Shown here: positions 1-8,265 of the stretch, piece by piece | How the letters are laid out: every line of letters starts with the position of its first letter | Position numbering within the stretch: position 1 is the stretch's first letter | NCBI GenBank assembly: GCA_022827625.1 | Contig: JAJEIE010000008.1 | Span: 124,001 to 188,000, forward strand | Direction of reading: 5' to 3' | Length of the DNA stretch: 64,000 bases | DNA from: Candidatus Poribacteria bacterium | Lineage (GTDB): Bacteria > Poribacteria > WGA-4E > WGA-3G | Program-made: the position numbers and the translations under genes | Notes under the pieces: model-generated | What the model was told of the DNA's origin: nothing | The model's database searches: none | Seen by the model: only the letters and a program-made list of their open reading frames with translations

Positions 1-1838
1 GATCTACCGCGGTCGGTTGAGCGATGAATGCCCCAGGGACCGGCTCTGTAAAAAGTATCTTTGTCCGCCTTTACAACCCCCAGTGGGAAGAACATTTCAT
101 TGGTGTTCGTTAGAAGTACCATACCAAATGCTGCATTCATAAAGGGGGATTCGTTTTCATCTGTTATCTCAGTCCATGACACTCCCAAGTCAGTCGAATG
201 TAAAATTCTGCTCGAATTTGTATCGTCAAGGATTGTCACATTATACGCTTCGTTTTGCTGCGACTCGATCGGATCCCATGGGAAGTGATTAGAACCTATT
301 TCAATGTAAAGGTTATTTTCAAATCTTGTCACGGCGTAGACAGCACCTGACAGACCCACATGCAATTGTTGCCAAACGTCTGAATTAAGGCGATGGAGCC
401 CCCTGTCTGTGCCAACGAACACCGTATCTCCGACCGCAGCCATTGCATAAACATTCTTGTTTACTAACCCATTCTGTAGATGATGCCATCCTGCACCAGC
501 ATCTGTAGATCGGAAAACGCCTTTGTTTTGTAGCGTGAGATACATTACAGGACGTGCGTGTAAACTATGCTGCTTCGGCGCATCCATGACAACGAGTCCA
601 GTCGGATGTCCTTTTGGACGGGAACAAAGGGCATGCCACGTCTCACCCTTATCGATGGAAGTGAATATCTTATCCATTGAAACAATATAAAGCGTGTCGG
701 CGTATTCTGCCATCGGCATTCGCAACCCTCCGATGGGTATATTCGTGTTGATGCGTGTCCATGTGGTTGCGTCTGCCGTGAATCTATGGATACCTGTTGG
801 TGCAGCAGCGTAAAGGGTCCTCTCGGATGTAACAAAGATATCATGTACAATACCGCCGTCGGGCCCATTTGTCGGTGTCCACGGTGAATCAGAGAGTTTT
901 GTAGAATCCGCCTGAGTATTAGATGTTAAAGTTGTCTCAGTCGTTGATAGACCGGTACCGCTGCTGTGTGTGGCGTTATTCGCTTGTCCTGCTTGATTCC
1001 GCACCGCTGGTTTTGAATCTATATCAAGCACGATAAAGGCATCAATGATTTCAATCGTGGGTTCGGATACCGCCTCAAAACTATACGGTTTTTGAAAACG
1101 GCGGATGTATTGATTGCTTGCACCTAACAGCAACAGCACTAAAAGGGTAGCCGCGCCAAAAGCCGCCCATGGGAGCAACGGCTTGCCAGTCGGAGTCGGA
1201 GACGGTTCCAGGTCAGCCACTTGTCGCATGATGCGCTCTATGAGGTGCGTCGGTAATTGGACCTTACCAAGCACCTCTTTGATGAGAAGTTCTTCTTCTC
1301 CTTGCAAACGCTTTCGTGCCCGATGGAGCCGACTGTGAATCGTCTTTACCGAGACCCCTACGAATTTACTGATTTCCTTTGCTGGCATCTCTCCGAGATA
1401 GTAGAGCGTCATGACCGTCCGTTCACTCTCTGGCAGTTTTGCGAGAAGTTTTTGGACAATTTCATAACGATGTTCAGTCGCCTCTGTTTCGCGATACGCC
1501 GATATAGAATGACCATAAGTTAGCGTGTCTATTTCTTTCACAGACATCTGCTCCAACGACAGCATCGCAGGTTTCTGTTTTCGCATCCAATTCAGGCAAA
1601 GTCGATTGGCGATGACGTAGAGCCACCCCGCAAACTGATTAGGATTCTTAAGCGTTGAGAGTTTTTCGTATGCTCGGAGGAATGTGTCTTGTGTAATCTC
1701 CTCAGCGTGGTGGAAATCGCCGATCTTCCGCCACGCCAACGCGTGAATGCCCTTTTGGTACTTTTGGATTAAAGTGCTAAATGCCAATTCGTCGCCTGAC
1801 AGGGTACTGCGAATCAGTTGTGCATCGTCTTTTGCCAT
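1..1838 (-). CDS. ECF-type sigma factor fused to TM segment and Asp-box propeller (partial, C-terminus off the window)
   Basis: The reading frame opens at ATG 1838 (MAKDDAQLIR...) and stays open to base 1, so about 612 residues are visible and the C-terminus is missing. Residues ~15-90 form a sigma-70 region 2 (DFHHAEEITQDTF, FAGWLYVIANR). Residues ~130-190 form region 4 (LPESERTVMTLYYLGEM, then a helix-turn-helix). A hydrophobic segment (LPWAAFGAATLLVLLLLGA, ~225-245) follows, then a Ser/Thr-rich linker and Asp-box repeats (SIDKGETW, STDAGAGW, STDLGVSW). By family knowledge regions 2 and 4 direct RNA polymerase. That the propeller is a sensor across the membrane is inference. It resembles the gene at 8266-10227 closely through the TM segment and linker. 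Confidence 0.85.
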   Translation of the reverse strand, partial: MAKDDAQLIRSTLSGDELAFSTLIQKYQKGIHALAWRKIGDFHHAEEITQDTFLRAYEKLSTLKNPNQFAGWLYVIANRLCLNWMRKQKPAMLSLEQMSVKEIDTLTYGHSISAYRETEATEHRYEIVQKLLAKLPESERTVMTLYYLGEMPAKEISKFVGVSVKTIHSRLHRARKRLQGEEELLIKEVLGKVQLPTHLIERIMRQVADLEPSPTPTGKPLLPWAAFGAATLLVLLLLGASNQYIRRFQKPYSFEAVSEPTIEIIDAFIVLDIDSKPAVRNQAGQANNATHSSGTGLSTTETTLTSNTQADSTKLSDSPWTPTNGPDGGIVHDIFVTSERTLYAAAPTGIHRFTADATTWTRINTNIPIGGLRMPMAEYADTLYIVSMDKIFTSIDKGETWHALCSRPKGHPTGLVVMDAPKQHSLHARPVMYLTLQNKGVFRSTDAGAGWHHLQNGLVNKNVYAMAAVGDTVFVGTDRGLHRLNSDVWQQLHVGLSGAVYAVTRFENNLYIEIGSNHFPWDPIESQQNEAYNVTILDDTNSSRILHSTDLGVSWTEITDENESPFMNAAFGMVLLTNTNEMFFPLGVVKADKDTFYRAGPWGIHRSTDRGR

Positions 1839-1908
1839 CGCGGTTCTCCATAGTTAATGAATAGGTTTAGTAGTCTGTCAACATTGAAATGAAAGGTAAC
1901 CCCTGCTT

Positions 1909-1996
1909 GTAGTAGTGCGATTTTGCGGCGTACTCGCTCAAATGCGACGTGCATTATCGCACGTCAAGAACGGGCAATGAATTGCCCTACTACGAA
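1909..1996. repeat. Two adjacent palindromic repeats with covarying stems
   Basis: The first copy has stem TGCGAT (1916-1921) with ATCGCA (1956-1961) enclosing a core GCGGCGTACTCG...ATGCGACGTGCATT. The second is a compact copy, GGGCAAT/ATTGCCC (1972-1987), in the opposite orientation with flanks CAAGAAC and TACTACGA. Related copies lie at 10484-10570, 27757-27817 and 36720-36750 with different stems. Confidence 0.75.
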
Positions 1997-2054
1997 CAAT
2001 CCATCTGTTTAGATGTGATAGACTATTAGTCGTTTTGAACACGCCCATTTATCC

Positions 2055-3491
2055 TCAAATATCTGCCTGGAAAAATTTCAGAAACGCAGCAGTTGTCAAT
2101 CCACCTGCGAAGAAGCAGAGCAAAAGGAGATCTAAAACGGCGTGCTGAAGAGTCTCTTCCAAGGTCGGTTCCACAACGGATGGCGGCGGCAGCGGAGACG
2201 GAGTCTCTTCTGAGTGGATCGCAGTTTCTGACATTTTGCTAAACATTTCCGCATCAAGCGTCTCATAATAGCGAGTCCCTGTTTGAAAATAGGCGTTTCT
2301 TTTCGCCTGACCGGTTTGCGTGGCATCGGTTGCTAAAGAGATGAAGGAGGAGGTCGGCGTAATGCGCGAAAGGTTGATGCCGATTTCTTCTTGGTATTTT
2401 CTTTGCTGCTGATACCGTTGGTCGAGCTCTGCCGCGAAGTCGCGATACGCTAACCGTGCTGCCTCTTCAAGGGGCGCCATCTTCTCATTCATTTTCTCGA
2501 AGTATTCCGGGCCACCTACTACCGCAGCGAAACCACCCGACGTCGGCTCTTCTGGCATGAGGTCTTGTATCATTTCAGAAAAGAGTGCGCTTCTTTCTTT
2601 GTCAAGACCTGCACGCAATTCTGCTTGCTTCGCTGCTTTCTCTCTGTAGACGCTCTCCGCTGTTGGTGTAGGCGCGACAATTTGTGCAGCGAGGAACCCG
2701 ACCCGCGGCAAGATTAGAACAGTGAACACCCAGATGGTAAAGGCAACAATCAGGGCAGTTTTGGAACTGTCGAAATAAATCGAAATTACCGACCCCAGCG
2801 CAAAAAAGACCGCAATATAGAGCAACGAGACGAGGATAAGGCAGAAAACGCGAGGATAGATGTCGGGTTCAGCCAATGGAAACCCTTGTAAGACAAGCAC
2901 GAGTAAACCGATGATTAACGAGACTAAGAAAGGGACAATGAAGACGAGATAGCCGCCGATGAGTTTACTCCACAAAAAGATATCGCGTGGTAACGCGTTG
3001 GCGAGGGTTATCCGAATGGTGCCTGCTTCCTTTTCTCCCGCGACCGCATCAAAGGTAAACAGCAGTGCCAACAGACTAAAAACCGTGCTAACCACAAACA
3101 CAAAGTCGAGATGTCCAAAGAGAAAGGCTATCGGTGCAGAAGACAGCACCGTATCCCCCTGTTTTATCCCATTGCGTGTCATCCCCAGGTAACGCGGAAT
3201 GATGGACTCTAAGCCCGTCGCAAACACACTTAAAGGCGTGGGTTTAAGAATCAGTTTGGAGACTTCAAAGTTTGGATCTGTTGTTTGTCTGTGTACCCAA
3301 GGTTCGTCCGCAGCTCCCTTATTGTTTTCCTTTTTGACGGCTTCTTGATAGTCAACTTGGCGTTGGAGATAACGCTGGTAGTTGATATGGAAATTGAGCG
3401 GGATAAGCAGGACGCACATCAGGAGTAGTGCCACAAACCGTGCGCTCAAAACATGAAGCATTATCTCTTTCTGAATTAAGGTTATTGACAT
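2055..3491 (-). CDS. ABC-2 type transporter permease
   Basis: A 479-residue multi-pass membrane protein. I place the start at ATG 3491 because GGAGG sits 9 bases upstream; an in-frame ATG at 3569 lacks such a site. The N-terminus (MSITLIQKEIMLHVLSARF) precedes TM1. A long extracytoplasmic stretch with a charged, coiled-coil-like region follows, and later helices include the ABC-2 signature region AGEKEAGTIRITLANALPRD. It resembles GldF/NosY-like ABC-2 permeases with a large soluble loop. An ATPase subunit is normally encoded next to such permeases, but none is present here. It sits between sigma-propeller fusion genes on the same strand. Confidence 0.8.
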   Translation of the reverse strand: MSITLIQKEIMLHVLSARFVALLLMCVLLIPLNFHINYQRYLQRQVDYQEAVKKENNKGAADEPWVHRQTTDPNFEVSKLILKPTPLSVFATGLESIIPRYLGMTRNGIKQGDTVLSSAPIAFLFGHLDFVFVVSTVFSLLALLFTFDAVAGEKEAGTIRITLANALPRDIFLWSKLIGGYLVFIVPFLVSLIIGLLVLVLQGFPLAEPDIYPRVFCLILVSLLYIAVFFALGSVISIYFDSSKTALIVAFTIWVFTVLILPRVGFLAAQIVAPTPTAESVYREKAAKQAELRAGLDKERSALFSEMIQDLMPEEPTSGGFAAVVGGPEYFEKMNEKMAPLEEAARLAYRDFAAELDQRYQQQRKYQEEIGINLSRITPTSSFISLATDATQTGQAKRNAYFQTGTRYYETLDAEMFSKMSETAIHSEETPSPLPPPSVVEPTLEETLQHAVLDLLLLCFFAGGLTTAAFLKFFQADI

Positions 3492-3886
3492 ATTGAAAGT
3501 GCCTCCATTCCTATGGAACGTCTTGTGAAATCGAATAAAAAGTGGATGTATAGGATTGGAAATTGCCAAAAAGCAGCTGCCGCGTGATTCTCTGCTTAAG
3601 GATACACCGTAGATACTGATAAGTTACGCGAACTCCTGTGGCAAGTCTCCATCCTACATAATAAAAATCCTGTTGTCCTTATTTGGAGAAACCGCGCTGT
3701 CAGGATCTTCGGAAAAGCGTTATTTGTGCCCCTCAATCGTTAAAGACACAATTTTCAGTGAAATGCTTGCATCGTATGAAAAAAATCTAAGTTTTTATTC
3801 AAAAACTGGCAAAACTACTCTGAATTACGGTGGATTTTGCGGGCGGGTATGTCTGCGCGTGCGGCTCGCGCGGCGGGTCAAACAAT
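3492..3886. other. Intergenic region with a conserved upstream element
   Basis: No gene is visible in this 395-base gap. Bases 3733-3790 (GTTAAAGACACAATTT, then TGCAT and AAAAAAATCT) match, with nearly the same spacing, bases 10362-10420 upstream of the kelch sigma-fusion gene. In both cases the element lies upstream of a minus-strand gene. Confidence 0.5.
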
Positions 3887-5161
3887 TTACTCGGTGTGTA
3901 ATGCTTCGATTGGCGACAGTTTCATCGCTTTTATTGCTGGGTATAATCCAAAAAGGATACCTATCATCGACGAAAATAGAACGGAAACCAATAACCAATG
4001 TGGCGTAATGACCGCGGGCCAGACAGGAATAATTTTGACAATTTTGACAGCAATATATGCTGCACCTTTACTAACGAAAACGCCTAAACCGATGCCGAGC
4101 ACGCCGCCAACGCTGCACATTGCCGTTGATTCAATCAGAAACTGGAGAAGAATATCTATGTTTTTGGCACCCAGTGCCTTTCGCAGACCGATCTCGCGCG
4201 TCCGCTCCGCAACAGCAACTAACATCATATTCATGATACCGATACCTCCCACAAGAAGTGAAAAGCCTGCAATACTTCCCAAAGCGATTTTAATCACTGC
4301 ACTGATTTTATCCAATTGTCTCATACCAGATTTCATATCCCAAGTGACAAAGAAATCGTCCTTACCCCTGTGTCGTTTTCGGATTGTCGCTTTTACCTCT
4401 TCCATTGCGCGGGGGATATCCGCTACAGTCTTAGTTTGAATTGAAAGCATCTGAATCTTATCAGAGCCAGTAAAACGCGTCTGGGTCGTTGTAATAGGGA
4501 TAAAGACCTGCGCGCTCAAACTGAATCCGAACCGTAGGTATTGCTGCCGAGGGGTCATCGTACCGATAACCGTCAAACGTTCCTTTTCTCGGTTATTTCC
4601 TGAACCTCTCGCAATTTTAATCTCTTTTCCAATAGGAGACTCATCGCCGAATAGACCAGCAGCAACATCGGCACCAAGGACACAGACTTTTGCACCTTTT
4701 TCAATATCTTCATCGGAGATAAAACGTCCGTCTTGAATATTCCAATCCATTGCTTTGGCAAAGGAGGCGTTCACACCGTTATAACTCGTGCGAATTTCAG
4801 CGCCTCCGGCGACCTGTGCAAGAACACCACCCCACGCTGGAATCTGTGGCACAGTTAGGGCAACAGATGGACACTCTGCCTCAATTGCTAAAACATCTCC
4901 ATATTTGAAGTATTCATTACTTCTATTAGCGATCCAGACATCGCCGACCTTTTTGATATTTATACAGTACATCGTGAACTGATTAACACCGCCTTGTTTT
5001 TCTGCTTCTTCAAGGACAACTGTTCTTGCTCCGTCTCCTACGGCGATCATCGCAAGCACCGAAGCAATCCCAATGATAATACCAAGCATCGTTAGCAATG
5101 AACGCAGCTTGTTAGCATAGATCGCAGTAAAAGCGACACATATTCCTTCAATCAGAGACAT
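3887..5161 (-). CDS. MacB/FtsX-family ABC transporter permease
   Basis: A 424-residue protein with the MacB permease layout. An N-terminal TM helix (NKLRSLLTMLGIIIGIAS, ~18-40) is followed by a large periplasmic MacB-PCD-like domain (~45-280). Three C-terminal helices carry the FtsX signature GGIGIMNMMLVAVAERTREIG. It ends with the usual KLSPIEALH tail. Such proteins are mechanotransmission or export permeases that need a cognate ATPase and often an HlyD-type adaptor. Neither is encoded nearby, so its partner must be elsewhere. The gene lies 160 bases downstream of the sigma-propeller gene ending at 5321. Confidence 0.88.
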   Translation of the reverse strand: MSLIEGICVAFTAIYANKLRSLLTMLGIIIGIASVLAMIAVGDGARTVVLEEAEKQGGVNQFTMYCINIKKVGDVWIANRSNEYFKYGDVLAIEAECPSVALTVPQIPAWGGVLAQVAGGAEIRTSYNGVNASFAKAMDWNIQDGRFISDEDIEKGAKVCVLGADVAAGLFGDESPIGKEIKIARGSGNNREKERLTVIGTMTPRQQYLRFGFSLSAQVFIPITTTQTRFTGSDKIQMLSIQTKTVADIPRAMEEVKATIRKRHRGKDDFFVTWDMKSGMRQLDKISAVIKIALGSIAGFSLLVGGIGIMNMMLVAVAERTREIGLRKALGAKNIDILLQFLIESTAMCSVGGVLGIGLGVFVSKGAAYIAVKIVKIIPVWPAVITPHWLLVSVLFSSMIGILFGLYPAIKAMKLSPIEALHTE

Positions 5162-5320
5162 CTCGCTTCTCCCACTGTTCTAAATAACGAGCGTTTGCTT
5201 AAAGGTAGTAGGCACACGCCGTGTGCCGTCGCAATCAGTTTTTTCGCAGCACTATTTGTTAGATTCTGTTTTCTTATCAAACTCACGCTAAATAACATGT
5301 TCTGAAAGAACGGACACCTG

Positions 5321-8056
5321 CTAATTAGAACGTTCAAAGCGAAGCACACCTCGCTGTTCCGTGCCAGCGTAAAACATATCCTTATCAACAACAAGAGAGG
5401 TCACAACTCCTGAAATTTCTGGCGCAATCTGCTCCCAAATACTTGTATCGCTCTGTAGGCGATAGATACCTCCATCGTTGGCACCATACACAACCTGTCC
5501 GTCTGTAGCTAACGACTTGATGATAACAGGCTCTTTCGATTTAGCAGTAAGCACATTCCAATTAATGCCATCTTTTGAACAAATAACCCCTTTATCAGTT
5601 GACACATGAACCGTTGAACCTACAAAGATTATCTGTATGAAATGCTCAACAGAAATTGGAAGATTCTGTGTAATGTCGTTCCAACCGTCTCTGCCGTCAA
5701 CGGATTGCATAAGATGTCCATCTCGCTTACCGACGTATACCGTTTCACCCGATGCAGCAAGTTTGAAGCCTCGCCATATATTATCAGGTGAGAGTTCGAT
5801 CGTTTCTTCTACACCCGTATAGAACCATTCAGTTTCCCCCGGTTTCCATCGGAAGAGTTTATAGTTGTATTCCATATAGGACGTTTTACCGCTAATGGCG
5901 AAGCTGCCCCACAAACCCTCCCATATCAATTCATGCGCGAATGACGCGTCGGCTTGTACTTGCATCAACTGTTTTAAAAACGATGCTGCCCCAAAATCTG
6001 GGTTTTCATGTATCAGTTCGCTTGACAAGGGGTCAATTTCAGGAGACAAGGCAATGTGAAACCCCTGTCCTAATTGTCGTCTGTCTTTGAACGGAAAATT
6101 CTGTCCACCTAACGTATGACACATGAGTTTTGCGGAATCAAAAGACGGAGGTGTTTCTGCAAGAGGGCTTAACGCATTACCATCGACAGATAATCGGAAA
6201 ATAGCAGTCTTGGTATTATTCCGAACGGCTTTGACGTAAAGCACACCGCCGGCTTCCACGACTTGAACGATACAGGGCGGTGCTTCCTTGTACTGGTGTT
6301 TTTTCGTCTCTGATGCTACGTTGATAGCGTCCCACGATCTACCGCCATCCCTCGATTTGACCAGATTTGGACCTACCCTCGCGTAAAGTGCGGTAGATGT
6401 ATTTGGTGCTGTACCTGTTGCGAAACTGACTAAACCGTCCACACGGCTTTCAAATCGTGTATTAAATCGGTGCCAAGTTTTCCCGCCATCGGTTGAGCGG
6501 TGAATTCCAGTGCTGCCACCAGTATAAAACCTGTTTTCGTTCAACGCCACGGTATTACGTACGCTGAACTGCATAGGGGTGATTCCTGACAATTCTGGTG
6601 GTGTCCATGTGTTTCCGCTGTCCTCCGAGCGCGCCACGACCCCATCATCCGTCCCGATTACCAAAAGCGTTTCTCCTGCAGCGAGTAGTGTTATCCGAGG
6701 TAGGATACCCATTAGATTTGATGGGTCTGCGGGTGTTATATCCCTCCAGGAATCACCACCGTCGATTGATCGGAGGATCCACCATGAACGTTTCTTACCG
6801 TTCCGCAACGGCTTGAAATTTTCTTCCGGTGTTCCAGGACCTTCTGAAATATTCACCAGGACCGCGACATACAGATAATCTTTGGAGACCGCCAAAGAAC
6901 TGACCCGCACCATATTGTCTACTGGCAATTGCAGGTGTTTCCAAGTTCCAGCGTCGAGTCGGTAAATTCCAAGAGAAGTTCCAGCAAACAGGGCACCCTG
7001 ACATATCCGTAGCGAGCCAATTCCGGCGTGTTCTTTCAATCGACTGTCCAAGCCATTACTGAGTGCTTTCCACGAATTGCCAGCATCATTAGACTGGAAA
7101 ATGCCCTCACCCAGGCAGAGGTAAAAAGTATCTTCTGTTATTATCAGTTCTTGTGTGTAGCCTTTTGGACAAGGACCGATTGAATGCCATGTAATACCGC
7201 CATCGGTGGAGGCGAACAATTCATCAGACGGAATAATATAGAGGGTGCCATCGCGCTCGGCTATCGGTATTGTGCCGTGTGGGTCCTGACGCAAGAAATC
7301 GACGTTGACAAGTTGCCACGCTTCTTCACCCGCGGGTAATTTGTAGATACTTTCGTCCCCTATAACCGTGTAAAGCGTATTTTCCGAAGTTGCAGATAGG
7401 ACGTTCACGGAACGCCGTACGCCAGGTTCATTCATCTGAATCCAATTCATGATGTCCTCCATGAGATCGCCTGAGCGTTGGAAATCGCCTAAGGTTTCCT
7501 GAACCGTAGATGCTTCTTTCTTGAGTCGATTCCGAGCGCGGTGCAGTTGGCTTTTAACCGTGTTCGGCGACACATCCAGAAAATCACCAATTTCTTCGCA
7601 CGTCATTTCACTAAGATAATGAAGTGCGACTGCTGTCCGCTCACGCGCCGGTAGTTTTTGAAGGAGATATTTGACCACTTCACGTTGCTTTTCTGTCGCT
7701 AATTTTTCAGTTTGCTCTGCCATGTACTCGGCATAGAACAGTGCCTCTATTTCTGCTTTGCTCATCGCTTCTAAGGATTGCATCGGGATACTTTTTTGCC
7801 CAAGCCATGTGAGAGAACGACGGGTGGCGATCATATAAAGCCATCCTGAAAAGTGATTCGGGTCTCTCAGCGTGCCAAGTTTTTCATAAGCCTGGAGAAA
7901 AGTATCTTGCGTAATTTCTTCAGCGATGTGATAGTCTTTTACCATCCGCCAGACGAAGGCGTGTATCTGCTTCTCGTATTTCTTGACGAGCGCGGTGAAA
8001 GCCTCTTCATCGCCTGCTATAACGCGTTTAATCCATTGAGCGTCGTCGTTTTTCAT
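5321..8056 (-). CDS. ECF-type sigma factor fused to a long Asp-box (BNR/VPS10-like) propeller, no TM segment
   Basis: 911 residues from ATG 8056, chosen over 8077 because GGGAGG lies 6 bases upstream. Sigma region 2 is at ~15-85 (YHIAEEITQDTF, FSGWLYMIATRR) and region 4 at ~125-185 (LPARERTAVALHYLSEM, VSPNTVKSQLHRARNRL). From ~225 to the end there are at least eight Asp-box repeats (STDGGITW, SNDAGNSW, SIDGGDSW, SEDSGNTW, STDGGKTW, SRDGGRSW and weaker copies). Unlike its two neighbours it has no obvious hydrophobic helix between the sigma and propeller parts, so it may be cytoplasmic. Canonical ECF sigma factors are ~180-200 residues. The function of the extension is unknown. Confidence 0.88.
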   Translation of the reverse strand: MKNDDAQWIKRVIAGDEEAFTALVKKYEKQIHAFVWRMVKDYHIAEEITQDTFLQAYEKLGTLRDPNHFSGWLYMIATRRSLTWLGQKSIPMQSLEAMSKAEIEALFYAEYMAEQTEKLATEKQREVVKYLLQKLPARERTAVALHYLSEMTCEEIGDFLDVSPNTVKSQLHRARNRLKKEASTVQETLGDFQRSGDLMEDIMNWIQMNEPGVRRSVNVLSATSENTLYTVIGDESIYKLPAGEEAWQLVNVDFLRQDPHGTIPIAERDGTLYIIPSDELFASTDGGITWHSIGPCPKGYTQELIITEDTFYLCLGEGIFQSNDAGNSWKALSNGLDSRLKEHAGIGSLRICQGALFAGTSLGIYRLDAGTWKHLQLPVDNMVRVSSLAVSKDYLYVAVLVNISEGPGTPEENFKPLRNGKKRSWWILRSIDGGDSWRDITPADPSNLMGILPRITLLAAGETLLVIGTDDGVVARSEDSGNTWTPPELSGITPMQFSVRNTVALNENRFYTGGSTGIHRSTDGGKTWHRFNTRFESRVDGLVSFATGTAPNTSTALYARVGPNLVKSRDGGRSWDAINVASETKKHQYKEAPPCIVQVVEAGGVLYVKAVRNNTKTAIFRLSVDGNALSPLAETPPSFDSAKLMCHTLGGQNFPFKDRRQLGQGFHIALSPEIDPLSSELIHENPDFGAASFLKQLMQVQADASFAHELIWEGLWGSFAISGKTSYMEYNYKLFRWKPGETEWFYTGVEETIELSPDNIWRGFKLAASGETVYVGKRDGHLMQSVDGRDGWNDITQNLPISVEHFIQIIFVGSTVHVSTDKGVICSKDGINWNVLTAKSKEPVIIKSLATDGQVVYGANDGGIYRLQSDTSIWEQIAPEISGVVTSLVVDKDMFYAGTEQRGVLRFERSN

Positions 8057-8102
8057 GCGTGTCCTCCCAGTCAACAACAGTGGCTTGTGACATGTGACAT
8101 AT

Positions 8103-8108
8103 ATTATA
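8103..8108 (-). promoter_or_regulatory. Possible -10 element upstream of sigma-propeller gene
   Basis: On the minus strand TATAAT (then ATATG) lies about 50 bases upstream of ATG 8056. No convincing -35 is seen at 17 bases, so the call is weak. Confidence 0.3.
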
Positions 8109-8265
8109 GGGAAGAAGGTTGCATATTCGTGAAGGAGAATATCAAAAGCGAGGGTAGGTGTGCAATTTTGGGAAGATCTGCAGAGAAGCAGTGCCTGAAA
8201 ATCAATTATTGAAGGAGGGTCTTAGGCACCGTCTGTTTTCTATATAATTATAAGATTAAAGGGGT

